A stretch of DNA of 64,000 nucleotides from Leucobacter salsicius M1-8 (lineage in GTDB: Bacteria; Actinomycetota; Actinomycetes; Actinomycetales; Microbacteriaceae). A program made the translations under genes and the position numbers. Below are positions 8,001 to 15,808 of this stretch, in pieces. The notes below the pieces were generated by a model. The model saw only the letters and a program-made list of their open reading frames with translations, searched no databases and was not told where the DNA came from. The stretch lies in contig NZ_AOCN01000015.1 of the NCBI RefSeq assembly GCF_000350525.1, positions 62,001-126,000 of the forward strand. The letters are read 5' to 3'. How positions within the stretch are numbered: position 1 is the stretch's first letter; every line of letters starts with the position of its first letter.

Positions 8001-9464
8001 TCAGCTGAGTGACCCCGTGAGCCTGCCGTGAAACCGGGTGGAGTGCTCATCGAGGCCGGTGAATTGCACAGCGGTGCCCTGCTCGGCGTACTTCGTCTGC
8101 ACTGAGTCGAGCGCCGCAACGGTGGAGGCGTCCCAGATCTGAGCCGCCGAGAAGTCGACGGTGACCGATGCAGGGTCTTCCGAGTACATGAACTGCTCGA
8201 CGAGATCGTTGCTGCTGCCGAAGAAGAGTGGCCCGCGCACCGTGTACACAACTCCGGTGGCCCCAGGGACCCGGGTGACCGTGACGACGTGCGCGACCCT
8301 GCGCGCGAACAGCACCATCGCGAGCAGCACCCCCAGCCCGACGCCGATGGCGAGGTTGCCGGTAGAGACTGTTACCACCACCGTGAAGACCATGACCATG
8401 GTTTCCGACAGCGGCATCCGTCTAAGCGTCGACGGGCTCACGCTATGAAAATCAACGGTCGATACGGCGACCACCATCATCACGGCGGCCAGCGCGACCA
8501 TAGGGATACGCTCCATCACATCACTGAACACGGTGACGAGCGCGAGCAAAAACACGCCCGCTACGAACGTCGAGATGCGCGTGCGGGCGCGGCCGAGCTT
8601 CACGTTCACCATGGTCTGGCCGATCATCGCGCAGCCGCCGATGCCGCCCCAGAACCCGGCCAGAATATTGGCGACGCCCAGCGCCCACGACTCCCGGCCC
8701 TTGTTCGACTTCGTGTCAGTGAGATCGTCGACGAGCTTGGCGGTGAGCAGGGTTTCCATGAGGCCGACAAAGGCGATGCTCAACGCGGTCGGCCAGATGA
8801 TGGCGAGCGTCTCGAGATTGAATGGTGCGAGCCACGGGGTGATCCCGGGGAGGCCCCCAGAAACCGCGCCCTGATCGCCGACGGTCGGCACCGTGAGGCG
8901 GGCGAAGATGACAATCGCGGTGACCACGATGATCGCAACGAGCGGGGCGGGCACCGCGGTCGTGAGGCGGGGCAACCCGATAACGATCAACAGGGTGAGC
9001 GCGAAGAGCGGGTACACGAGCCACGGCACGCCCAGCACGTGCGGCAGTTGGGCCGCAAAGATGAGAATGCCGAGGGCGTTCACGAAGCCGATCATTACCG
9101 AGCGTGGAATGAACCGCATGAGCCGGGCCAGGCCCGTGACGCCGAACAGAATCTGCACGACCCCAGCGAGCACGACGGCGGGGAGCAGATACTCCACGCC
9201 GTGCTCGTGCACTAGCGGGGCGACGACGAGTGCGACGGCTCCGGCCGCTGCCGTAATCATGGCGGGCCGGCCACCCAGGATCGACATGGAGATGGCCAGC
9301 ACGACCGAGGCGATGAGGCTCACCTTCGGGTCCACACCCGCAATGACCGAGAACGAGATCACCTCGGGAATGAGTGCGAGCGTCGTCACCACGCCGGCGA
9401 GCACCTCGGTGGTGAACTGTCGCGGGTGGCGCAGAGCCTGCAGCGTTGAAGGAGATGAGGTCAC
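8001..9464 (-). CDS. SulP-family inorganic anion transporter with STAS domain
   Basis: SulP proteins move sulfate, bicarbonate or other anions across the inner membrane. The 487-aa product has about 10-12 hydrophobic segments, with the family signature regions LAGVVTTLALIPEVISFSVIAGV near the N-terminus and GFWGGIGGCAMIGQTMVNVKLG in the middle. A C-terminal STAS domain runs from about residue 390, with VDFSAAQIWDASTVAALD at the regulatory-loop position. The short N-terminus before TM1 is typical of the small SulP group. It lies just downstream of a TauE/SafE-type permease on the same strand (37-bp gap), so the two may form an anion-transport pair. The substrate cannot be assigned. Confidence 0.9.
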   Translation of the reverse strand: MTSSPSTLQALRHPRQFTTEVLAGVVTTLALIPEVISFSVIAGVDPKVSLIASVVLAISMSILGGRPAMITAAAGAVALVVAPLVHEHGVEYLLPAVVLAGVVQILFGVTGLARLMRFIPRSVMIGFVNALGILIFAAQLPHVLGVPWLVYPLFALTLLIVIGLPRLTTAVPAPLVAIIVVTAIVIFARLTVPTVGDQGAVSGGLPGITPWLAPFNLETLAIIWPTALSIAFVGLMETLLTAKLVDDLTDTKSNKGRESWALGVANILAGFWGGIGGCAMIGQTMVNVKLGRARTRISTFVAGVFLLALVTVFSDVMERIPMVALAAVMMVVAVSTVDFHSVSPSTLRRMPLSETMVMVFTVVVTVSTGNLAIGVGLGVLLAMVLFARRVAHVVTVTRVPGATGVVYTVRGPLFFGSSNDLVEQFMYSEDPASVTVDFSAAQIWDASTVAALDSVQTKYAEQGTAVQFTGLDEHSTRFHGRLTGSLS

Positions 9465-9501
9465 CGCTCAACCCTACTCGGGATGCGGCTCGGGGGGCGC
9501 G

Positions 9502-10257
9502 CTAGCTCACCAGCAGATAGACCGCCCCGAGCACAGTGCACACGATGACAGCCCAATCAAACGTGGACTGCTTCATACGGGTGGCGATCCGGCGCCCGAT
9601 GAGCGCCCCCACAATGACACCCGGGACAAGAAACACGTCGAGCATCAGGGTGCCGGGGGTGATCAGGCCGAGGCCGATCGACACTGGCACCTTTGCGAGG
9701 TTGATCACCGCGAAGAACCATGCCGCGGTGCCGAGGAACGCCTTGACGGGAAAGCGGGCCGCGAGGAAATACATCGACATGACGGGGCCGCCGGCGTTGG
9801 CGACCATGGTGGTGAATCCGCCGAGTGCGCCGTAGCCGCTGCGTGCTACCGCGCCCACGGCAGCCCCGGTGCCGCGCGACCCCCGCGCCCGCTGCCACAG
9901 CGTGAACGTGATCACGAGCAGCAGGATCACGCCGATCACCTTGCGTACGGATCCATCATCGGCCAGCGCGAGAAACACGGCGCCGAGAGCGACGCCCGCG
10001 ACGACGGCGGGAATCAGACGCACGAGCGTGGCCCAGTCGGCGTGACGACGGTAGGTAATGAGGGCGAACAGGTCGCCCACGATGAGCAGCAGCAGGAGGG
10101 CACCCGTCGAGGCGCGCGCTGGCATCACCGCGGCAAAGATGGCGATCGAGATAGTGTTGATGCCGGGCAAAGCGGTCTTTGAGAACCCGACGAGCAGGGC
10201 AGCCACCGCAAGTAATCCCCATGCGATCGGGGTGAGGGTGGGCAGCATTGTCATCAC
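9502..10257 (-). CDS. TauE/SafE (TSUP) family membrane permease
   Basis: A 251-aa integral membrane protein of the TauE/SafE family, with about eight hydrophobic segments. Family features are GFSKTALPGINTISIAIFAAVMPARASTGALL in the first half and GGFTTMVANAGGPVMSMYFLAARFP in the second, reflecting the internal duplication of the fold. TSUP proteins are linked to export of sulfite, sulfoacetate and related organosulfur anions. The pairing with a SulP transporter supports sulfur or anion traffic but does not prove the substrate. The divergent 265-bp AT-rich region upstream is shared with the MFS carrier gene. Confidence 0.88.
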   Translation of the reverse strand: MMTMLPTLTPIAWGLLAVAALLVGFSKTALPGINTISIAIFAAVMPARASTGALLLLLIVGDLFALITYRRHADWATLVRLIPAVVAGVALGAVFLALADDGSVRKVIGVILLLVITFTLWQRARGSRGTGAAVGAVARSGYGALGGFTTMVANAGGPVMSMYFLAARFPVKAFLGTAAWFFAVINLAKVPVSIGLGLITPGTLMLDVFLVPGVIVGALIGRRIATRMKQSTFDWAVIVCTVLGAVYLLVS

Positions 10258-10395
10258 CCGTACAGACTATGGCTGCGTGCCATGTTTGTTCAATTGTGCT
10301 GACAAATAATGCAATCCTATGGGCATCAAATGAATTGTGTTCATATCGTGAAAGTGCCCCTGGCCGGGCATTCTGAAAGATTGCTGCGGGCTATT

Positions 10396-10424
10396 TTGTC
10401 CTTTTGACATGACATTGTTAGGCT
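10396..10424 (+). promoter_or_regulatory. Possible promoter of the MFS sugar carrier in a divergent AT-rich gap
   Basis: TTGTCC (10396-10401), a 17-bp spacer and TAGGCT (10419-10424) lie about 100 bp before the start. TTGACA at 10402 is an alternative -35. The whole gap 10258-10522 is AT-richer than its surroundings and also contains TTTGT-12-ACAAA at 10285-10306. No firm operator can be named. Confidence 0.35.
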
Positions 10425-10522
10425 GCGTGAAAGCGCGGCCGAGGAAGACTTGGATGCGTGAGTATGACGAAGTGGGGCCGAGCATCACACCAGCGCGGCC
10501 GCGCACGACGAAGGAGTCACTG

Positions 10523-11956
10523 ATGTCCGCCCACACCCAGCCCGTGGCAGGGAAGCTGCCCGCCCTTACAAATGGGCCGCACAAGAAGCGGCTCGGAGTC
10601 GTCGCCCTGATCGCGACGTTTGGTGGGCTGCTCTTTGGGTACGACACGGGCGTCATCAACGGCGCGCTGCGCCCCATGGCCGCGGAGCTCGGCCTCACCC
10701 CCTTCACCGAGGGGGTAGCAACCAGCTCGCTCGTCTTCGCCGCCGCGTTTGGCGCGATGTTCGCGGGCCGCCTCTCGGATGGCTGGGGCCGCCGCAAGAC
10801 GATCATTCTGCTTGCCGTCATGTTCTTCATCGGTACGATCTTTGTCGTCGTCGCACCCGGCCTCAGCACCCTCGTGCTCGGCCGCATCTTCCTCGGGCTT
10901 GCGGTCGGCGGCGCCTCAACCGTGGTGCCCGTGTTCCTTGCCGAAATGGCACCCTACGAAATTCGCGGCTCGCTCTCGGGCCGCAACGAGCTCATGATCG
11001 TGGTCGGCCAGCTCGCCGCATTCATCGTGAATGCGATCATCGGCAACACGCTCGGACACATCGAGGGCGTCTGGCGCATCATGTTCGCCATCTGTGCATT
11101 CCCCGCGATTGTGCTCTTCTTCGGCATGCTGCGGATGCCCGAGTCGCCCCGCTGGCTCGTCGACAAGGGCCGCACCGCCGATGCCCTCGCCGTACTGAAG
11201 ACGGTACGTTCCGAGGATCGCGCGGTTGCTGAGTTCGACGAGCTCACACGGCCGAACGCCGCTAAGAAGGGCCGCCCCCAGCTCGACTGGCGCGCCATTT
11301 TCAAGAACAAGAATCTGCTGAAGATTGTGCTCATTGGCGTGGGAGTCGGCGTCGCCCAGCAGCTCACGGGCATCAACTCGATCATGTACTTCGGCCAGAC
11401 GGTGCTCGTCGAGTCGGGGTTCGATGAGAGCGCCGCCCTCATCGCCAACATCGCTCCCGGCCTGATCGCCGTCATCGGTGCGATCATCGCCCTCACGATG
11501 ATGGACCGCTTCGACCGCCGCAAGACGTTCATCACGGGCTACTCACTGACCACCGTGAGCCACCTGCTGATCGGGCTGGCCTCGCTCACGATTCCCGTCG
11601 GCAACCCCGCCCGCCCCTGGGTCATCCTGACACTCGTGGTGATCTTCGTCGGCTCGATGCAGACCTTCTTGAACGTCGCGACCTGGGTCTACCTCTCCGA
11701 GATCTTCCCGCAGCACATGCGCGGCTTCGGTATGGGCGTCTCGGTCTTCGCACTCTGGATCTCCAACGGATTCCTGTCGCTGTGCTTCCTGTCGATCGTC
11801 GACGCGGTTGGCATCACCGGCACGTTCTTCATGTTCGCCGCGGTCGGCGTACTCGCGCTGTTCTTCGTGTGGCGCTTCGTGCCCGAGACCCGCGGCCGCA
11901 CCCTCGAGGCGCTCGAGGACGACGTGCGCACGGGCGCGATCTACATCCAGAAGTAG
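10523..11956 (+). CDS. Sugar-porter MFS transporter (IolT-like)
   Basis: A 477-aa, 12-TM carrier of the sugar porter subfamily that brings in inositol or hexoses with a proton. Subfamily motifs are all present: GYDTGVINGAL in TM1, GRLSDGWGRRKT after TM2, PESPRWL at the end of the first half, QQLTGINSIMYFG in TM7, DRFDRRKT after TM8 and PETRGRTLE at the C-terminus. I start at the ATG at 10523 because AAGGAG lies eight bases upstream; an in-frame upstream start would add 38 non-membrane residues. The surrounding inositol genes make an inositol symporter plausible. A strong terminator follows. Confidence 0.9.
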   Translation: MSAHTQPVAGKLPALTNGPHKKRLGVVALIATFGGLLFGYDTGVINGALRPMAAELGLTPFTEGVATSSLVFAAAFGAMFAGRLSDGWGRRKTIILLAVMFFIGTIFVVVAPGLSTLVLGRIFLGLAVGGASTVVPVFLAEMAPYEIRGSLSGRNELMIVVGQLAAFIVNAIIGNTLGHIEGVWRIMFAICAFPAIVLFFGMLRMPESPRWLVDKGRTADALAVLKTVRSEDRAVAEFDELTRPNAAKKGRPQLDWRAIFKNKNLLKIVLIGVGVGVAQQLTGINSIMYFGQTVLVESGFDESAALIANIAPGLIAVIGAIIALTMMDRFDRRKTFITGYSLTTVSHLLIGLASLTIPVGNPARPWVILTLVVIFVGSMQTFLNVATWVYLSEIFPQHMRGFGMGVSVFALWISNGFLSLCFLSIVDAVGITGTFFMFAAVGVLALFFVWRFVPETRGRTLEALEDDVRTGAIYIQK

Positions 11957-11975
11957 TTCCCGCTGCACGAGAAAA

Positions 11976-12009
11976 GCTCCCTCCCCGGCTTGGGGAGGGA
12001 GCAATTTTT
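11976..12009 (+). terminator. Intrinsic terminator after the MFS gene
   Basis: An 11-bp perfect stem (GCTCCCTCCCC with GGGGAGGGAGC), a 5-nt loop, then AATTTTTG. A canonical Rho-independent terminator. Confidence 0.9.
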
Positions 12010-12031
12010 GTGTGCTTGATCCGGATCCGGA

Positions 12032-12745
12032 TCAGCCGACGCGAGAATCCTCGCGCGCCGGGCTCACTCGCGGGTCGGGCATGACCTGATCGATGCGCGG
12101 TTTCGCGCCCTTCTGCGCGCGCATCCACACGAAGAAGCCGACCGCGGTGAAGCCGCCGTAGAAGACGTACATGAGGCCGGTCGCGTAGTAGCCCGAGCTG
12201 AACAGCAGCGGCACCCCGACGATGTCGACGGCGATCCAGATCAGCCAGAACTCGGTCCACCCCTTGGCCATGCCGTAGGTCGCGAGCAGCGAGCCGACGA
12301 AGGTCCACGCGTCGGCCCACACCGGATCCCACGAGCCGAGCGCGCGAAACAGCGGGGTCAGCGCGATCGTACCGAGCGCGAGCGTGAGCACGAGGCCCAC
12401 GCGGGTGCGGTTCGACGCCCAGCGCGGTGTGACCTGGCCGCCGTCGTTCTTCGCCTGGCGCCAGCGCACCCAGCCGTAGATCGCGACCGTGATGAACATG
12501 ATCTGTCGGCCGGCCTGGCCGAGCAGGTTCGGGAGTTCGTGATCCGGATTCAGAATCGAGCCCAGAAACACCGTGAGTAGCAGCAGATTGCCGACGATGC
12601 CTACGGGCCAGGCCCAGATCTTGCGGCGCATGCCGCCGAACGCGCTTGCGAGCCCAAATATGTTGCCCACCACCTCGCGAACGAGCAGGGATTGCCCGCC
12701 GGGTAACACCCAGTGCGAGTTGAAGGCGTCGATCAGCCAGTGCAA
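12032..12745 (-). CDS. PnuC-family vitamin transporter, probably riboflavin importer (RibM/PnuX-like)
   Basis: A 237-aa membrane protein of the PnuC family (VGNIFGLASAFGGMRRKIWAWPVGIVGN near the N-terminus, WTEFWLIWIAVDIVGVPL towards the C-terminus; about seven hydrophobic segments). PnuC proteins import nicotinamide riboside, but an actinobacterial branch (PnuX/RibM) imports riboflavin and sits behind FMN riboswitches. An FMN riboswitch lies directly upstream here, so riboflavin is the likely substrate. I start at TTG 12745 (LHWLIDAFNSHW), which has GAGAGGAG eight bases upstream; an upstream ATG at 12829 would overlap the riboswitch. The Shine-Dalgarno is part of a hairpin (12752-12780), which implies translational control. 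Confidence 0.88.
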   Translation of the reverse strand: MHWLIDAFNSHWVLPGGQSLLVREVVGNIFGLASAFGGMRRKIWAWPVGIVGNLLLLTVFLGSILNPDHELPNLLGQAGRQIMFITVAIYGWVRWRQAKNDGGQVTPRWASNRTRVGLVLTLALGTIALTPLFRALGSWDPVWADAWTFVGSLLATYGMAKGWTEFWLIWIAVDIVGVPLLFSSGYYATGLMYVFYGGFTAVGFFVWMRAQKGAKPRIDQVMPDPRVSPAREDSRVG

Positions 12746-12751
12746 GTTGTT

Positions 12752-12780
12752 TCTCCTCTCGGTAGTAGCCGCCGAGGAGA
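12752..12780 (-). promoter_or_regulatory. Shine-Dalgarno-sequestering hairpin (riboswitch expression platform)
   Basis: On the minus strand TCTCCTCGG pairs with CCGAGAGGAGA (2-nt bulge). The right arm contains the GAGAGGAG Shine-Dalgarno of the TTG start. This fits an OFF state in which FMN binding frees this hairpin to block translation. Confidence 0.7.
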
Positions 12781-12815
12781 ACGTGGGGCGCAGCTCATAA
12801 GCTATGGCCCACGCC

Positions 12816-12940
12816 CGTGCTTCTCTCATCCAGACTGTAACTGTCGGTATCGGAATTTCACCGATTCAACCTCAGCCCTTGCGGGCCTCGGGTCGCGGAC
12901 TATCACCGCCGGTTCGGACTTTCACCGACCCCGGAGCACG
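12816..12940 (-). ncRNA. FMN riboswitch (RFN element)
   Basis: Read on the minus strand, the hallmark RFN blocks appear in order: GGGGTCGGTGAAAGTCCGA, ACCGGCGGTGATAGTCCGCGA, a variable hairpin GGCCCGCAAGGGC, GAATCGGTGAAATTCCGATACC and GACAGTTACAGTCTGGATGA. The closing P1 stem is formed by CGTGCT (12940-12935 on the minus strand) and AGCACG (12821-12816). It lies about 70 nt upstream of the TTG start of the PnuC-family gene. The match to the known element is close enough to call without a covariance search. Confidence 0.96.
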
Positions 12941-13004
12941 TTTGTGTATCAGGTAGAACTGTAGCCCACGGGGTTCTATTCCCGGGCGTCGATGACGAGA
13001 CCAC

Positions 13005-13064
13005 ATCGAAATGACGAGTCCATACGATAGTTGCGCGATTATCGTATGGACTCGTCATTTCGAT
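13005..13064. repeat. Long intergenic hairpin, family A copy 1
   Basis: Perfect 25-bp inverted arms (start ATCGAAATGACGAG, inner part TCCATACGATA) flank a 10-nt loop GTTGCGCGAT. The outer arm ends AAATGACGAG/CTCGTCATTT recur at 46.35 kb and 50.49 kb with different but still complementary inner arms. It lies between the FMN riboswitch and the stop of the 122-aa gene. Confidence 0.9.
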
Positions 13065-13102
13065 ATGCACCGGCCGGTGCCGGGGCCGTGTCCTACGCCG
13101 CG

Positions 13103-13471
13103 CTACGCAGCGGGGGCGTCGACGATGCCGGTGAAGCGGGATCCGACGCCGTAGGTGAATTCGCGGTGCGCGCCGGCGTCCGCGGGTTTAGGGAGTTCGC
13201 TGAGATCGTGGTCGAAGCAGGCGAGCATCGTGAAGGCGGGCCACCACTTCTTGGGGCGAGCCTGCTCGGAGTACCCACAGACCGCGCACTCGAGCTTCAC
13301 CCACACGGGCTTCTTGCCGGTGCGGTTGGCGCGCGACTGCACGAGCCACGCGGGCGGGTGCTGATCGATCTCGTCGAGCTCGGCCTGGCTGATCTGGGAA
13401 GGGATTCCGTGGCGCTGCGCCATTTCCAGGGAAATGTCGAGCTGCAGGGCGGCATCGTATCGAGAGGGCAT
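13103..13471 (-). CDS. Conserved-looking 122-aa hypothetical protein with CxxC
   Basis: I do not recognise a named family. The N-terminal half is hydrophilic and helix-prone (LQLDISLEMAQRHGIPSQISQAELDEIDQHPPAW). It is followed by VWVKLECAVCGYSEQARPKKWWPAFTMLACFDH, with a CxxC pair plus a third Cys and a His that could form a small zinc or redox site. The C-terminus carries FTYGVGSRFTGIVD. Codon usage matches the neighbours and the frame is clean, supporting a real gene. It is flanked downstream by the long hairpin at 13005-13064 and lies head-to-head with the dehydrogenase gene at 13610. Function unknown. Confidence 0.7.
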   Translation of the reverse strand: MPSRYDAALQLDISLEMAQRHGIPSQISQAELDEIDQHPPAWLVQSRANRTGKKPVWVKLECAVCGYSEQARPKKWWPAFTMLACFDHDLSELPKPADAGAHREFTYGVGSRFTGIVDAPAA

Positions 13472-13609
13472 CCCTCAAGGGTACGCGGGTTGCGGTGAGC
13501 TGTGCTCCGATCCGCAGCGAGGGCGTACGCTCGAAGTGCTCGAGGGAGTCGTACAAGACCGCGCTGCGCGCCCGAGCTCGACGGCAGTATCAATGGAGAG
13601 GTGTGTGTC

Positions 13610-14659
13610 ATGAGGATCGGACTGGTCGGATTCGGTGTGGGAGGGCGACTGTTTCACCTGCCCTACATTCAAGCTGCTACCGAGTGGACCCTTGCGGGCG
13701 TGGTGACGCGGTCGCCCGAGCGGCGTGCGGAACTTGCCCAGGCGGCGCCGGGGGTAGAGGCCTTCGACTCACTCGACACGCTTATCGACGCCGGTGTCGA
13801 CGTGGTTGTGATTACGACGCCGCCGGCCACGCGTCGCGAGCTCGTGCTGCGGGCCCTCGAGCGAGGTGTGCACGTCGTCGCGGACAAGCCGTTCGCGCCC
13901 GACGCTGAAACCGCCCGCGAACTCATCGCGGCGGCCAAATCCGCGGGGCGCACGCTCACCGTCTTTCACAACCGACGCTGGGACACCGATCTGGTGACGC
14001 TGCGCTCAGTACTCGACTCTGGTCGGCTCGGCGCCATCTGGCGCGCGGACTTCGCGCTCGACCAGGACGACCGCACGATCCTCGATCAGGGCCCAGACGA
14101 GGGGCTACTGCGAGATCTCGGCGCACACGTTGTCGACCAGCTGACGCAGCTCTTCGGCCCCGTGGAGCGCGTCAACGCTCACCTCGACTGGGTCGGGGAG
14201 AGCGAAGGGGAGGGAGCCGAGGCGGTCGACAACCGGGTCGATGTTGGGTTCGCCCTCGGCCTGCACCATGCGAACGGTGTCTACAGCGCGGTGTCGTCGT
14301 CGAAGGGTGCGCGGCGGGAGGACCGCCGCATGATCGTCTTGGGGCGTGAGGGCCACTACGAGTCGCACATGAGTGACGTGCAGACCGAGCAGTTGCTCAC
14401 TGGGCTCAGGCCTAACACCGATGGCGAGGTGTGGGGCATCGAGCAGGAGGAGCGCTGGGGCACGCTGTCGGTCGGGGACGGGCCGATCCGGATCCCGTCA
14501 TTGCGGGGCGACTACAGCGAGTTCTATCGCGACCTGCATCGCGCGATCGAGGCCGGTGAGGAGCCCGCGGTGAAGCTCAGCGAGGCGCTGCACAACGTGG
14601 CGATTCTCGATGCGGCACGCGAGAGCGCGGTGCGCGGGGTGTGCGTCGACGTGGCCTAG
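13610..14659 (+). CDS. Gfo/Idh/MocA oxidoreductase, scyllo-inositol dehydrogenase (IolW/YdgJ) type
   Basis: A 349-aa NAD(P)-dependent dehydrogenase. The N-terminus MRIGLVGFGVGGRLFHLPYI, the catalytic-lysine motif VVADKPFAPDAETAREL (DKP rather than EKP), VFHNRRWDTDLVTL and LLRDLGAHVVDQLTQLFG match the YdgJ/IolW subgroup, which includes NADP-dependent scyllo-inositol 2-dehydrogenases. The ATG at 13610 is preferred (GGAGAG upstream) over an in-frame start 108 bp earlier. It is a single-gene unit that ends at a hairpin shared with a convergent TIM-barrel gene. A GATCCGGATC copy lies inside it at 14485 and encodes part of GPIRIPSLRG. Confidence 0.85.
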   Translation: MRIGLVGFGVGGRLFHLPYIQAATEWTLAGVVTRSPERRAELAQAAPGVEAFDSLDTLIDAGVDVVVITTPPATRRELVLRALERGVHVVADKPFAPDAETARELIAAAKSAGRTLTVFHNRRWDTDLVTLRSVLDSGRLGAIWRADFALDQDDRTILDQGPDEGLLRDLGAHVVDQLTQLFGPVERVNAHLDWVGESEGEGAEAVDNRVDVGFALGLHHANGVYSAVSSSKGARREDRRMIVLGREGHYESHMSDVQTEQLLTGLRPNTDGEVWGIEQEERWGTLSVGDGPIRIPSLRGDYSEFYRDLHRAIEAGEEPAVKLSEALHNVAILDAARESAVRGVCVDVA

Positions 14660-14683
14660 GTTCGCGAGGCCCCTGATCGGGCG

Positions 14684-14741
14684 TCGTGGGGCCTTGAGTG
14701 GGGGTTATGCGGCGCCATGACCCCCACTTGAGGCCCCACGA
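14684..14741. terminator. Long bidirectional hairpin between convergent genes
   Basis: 22-nt arms (TCGTGGGGCCTTGAGTGGGG... and complement) with only two G-U type wobbles and a 14-nt loop. It lies exactly between two convergent stops, fitting a shared terminator, but the stem is longer than needed and there is no T-tract. Confidence 0.65.
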
Positions 14742-14757
14742 GTGGTTCAACGTGCGA

Positions 14758-15765
14758 TCACAGCGAAGCGGCGAGCGCCGCGTCGGCATCGCGCAGCACC
14801 TTTGCGGCGACCTCGAGCCCCTCGATGCGGCCGAGCGAGACATCCTCGTGCTCGATATTGACCCACATGTTGGGGTCGACCTCGCGCAATGCGCGCAGAA
14901 ACTCGGTCCAGAACGCGGTGTCGTGGCCGCGGCCCAGAGCGACGAAGTCCCACGCCGACTGCTTCGGCCACTCGTTGGCCCACTCGTCACCGCCGAGGTT
15001 CGTGCGTGGCTCGTCCGCCGCAAGCCTGCGGAACGAGTTGTCGAGCACGCCGTTGATGCTCGCCCACTCCGGATTCACCCGCACGTCCTTCGCAGCGGCG
15101 TGGAACACGAGCTCGCCGAGGTGCCGCACTACGGCGACCGGGTCCATCTGCTGCCAGAACAGGTGCGAGGCGTCGAGCTCGACACCCACATGGGTGGCGC
15201 CCGTGAGTTCGATCAGCTTGTGCACGTCGGCCGAGTTGAAGACCAGGTTCTGCGGGTGTAGTTCGAGCGCGACCTTGACGCCGTGATCGGCCGCGAAGCG
15301 GTCCATCTCGCGCCAGAAGTTCGCCGCGATGTCCCACTGATAGTCGAGCACGTCGAGGGCGGCCGAGTTCCAGGCGTTGACCACCCAGTTCACGGTCGTG
15401 GCCCCGGGCTCGCCGCCGGGCAGGCCCGACATCGTGACCACCCGATCCTGCCCGAGCCGCTGCGCGAGCTGGATCGAGCGGCGCACGTCGTTTGCGTGCG
15501 CGTCGCCGATCGCGGCTTTGGGGTGCAGCGGATTGCCGTTGCAGTTGAGGCCCGCGGGGCTCACGCTCGTGCCCTCGAACAGGCCGAGGAAGTCGTCGCG
15601 CGCGGTGTCCGAGACGAGAATGTCGTCGCAGCTCGGAATGTGGAGCGAGGGGAGAAACCCGCCCGAGTTGAGCTCGATACCGGTGAGTCCGAGACCCTGT
15701 ACGACCTCGATGGCCTCGGGGAGGCTGCGGTCGTGCAGGATCGCGTTGTAGACGCCAAGTTTCAT
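14758..15765 (-). CDS. Sugar phosphate isomerase/epimerase-like TIM-barrel protein (335 aa)
   Basis: A xylose-isomerase-like TIM barrel starting MKLGVYNAILHDRSLPEAIEVVQGLGLTGIELNSGGFLP. Metal-ligand regions are seen at VALELHPQNLVFN (Glu), VGVELDASHLFWQ (Asp/His), VFHAAAKDVRV and WVNIEHEDVS (final Glu). At 335 aa it is longer than IolE/IolI proteins and resembles barrels paired with long Gfo/Idh/MocA oxidases in keto-glycoside, levoglucosan and C-glycoside pathways. The start ATG at 15765 fits the family N-terminus. It follows the long dehydrogenase gene at 16996 by 43 bp in one operon. Likely step: isomerisation or elimination on a 3-keto-glycoside or inosose (inference). Confidence 0.85.
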   Translation of the reverse strand: MKLGVYNAILHDRSLPEAIEVVQGLGLTGIELNSGGFLPSLHIPSCDDILVSDTARDDFLGLFEGTSVSPAGLNCNGNPLHPKAAIGDAHANDVRRSIQLAQRLGQDRVVTMSGLPGGEPGATTVNWVVNAWNSAALDVLDYQWDIAANFWREMDRFAADHGVKVALELHPQNLVFNSADVHKLIELTGATHVGVELDASHLFWQQMDPVAVVRHLGELVFHAAAKDVRVNPEWASINGVLDNSFRRLAADEPRTNLGGDEWANEWPKQSAWDFVALGRGHDTAFWTEFLRALREVDPNMWVNIEHEDVSLGRIEGLEVAAKVLRDADAALAASL

Positions 15766-15808
15766 GGGGTGTGCTGCCTTCAGTTTGTAAGTTGTTGTGT
15801 GGCGCTGG

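Noticed and set aside
8289-9215. Long plus-strand reading frames opposite the SulP and TSUP genes
   Set aside because: Composition is Arg/Gly/His-rich shadow coding without family motifs, and the minus-strand proteins are clearly real membrane transporters.
12746-12829. Upstream ATG start for the PnuC-family gene at 12829
   Set aside because: It would lie inside the FMN riboswitch, and the added residues are atypical; the TTG at 12745 has a strong Shine-Dalgarno.
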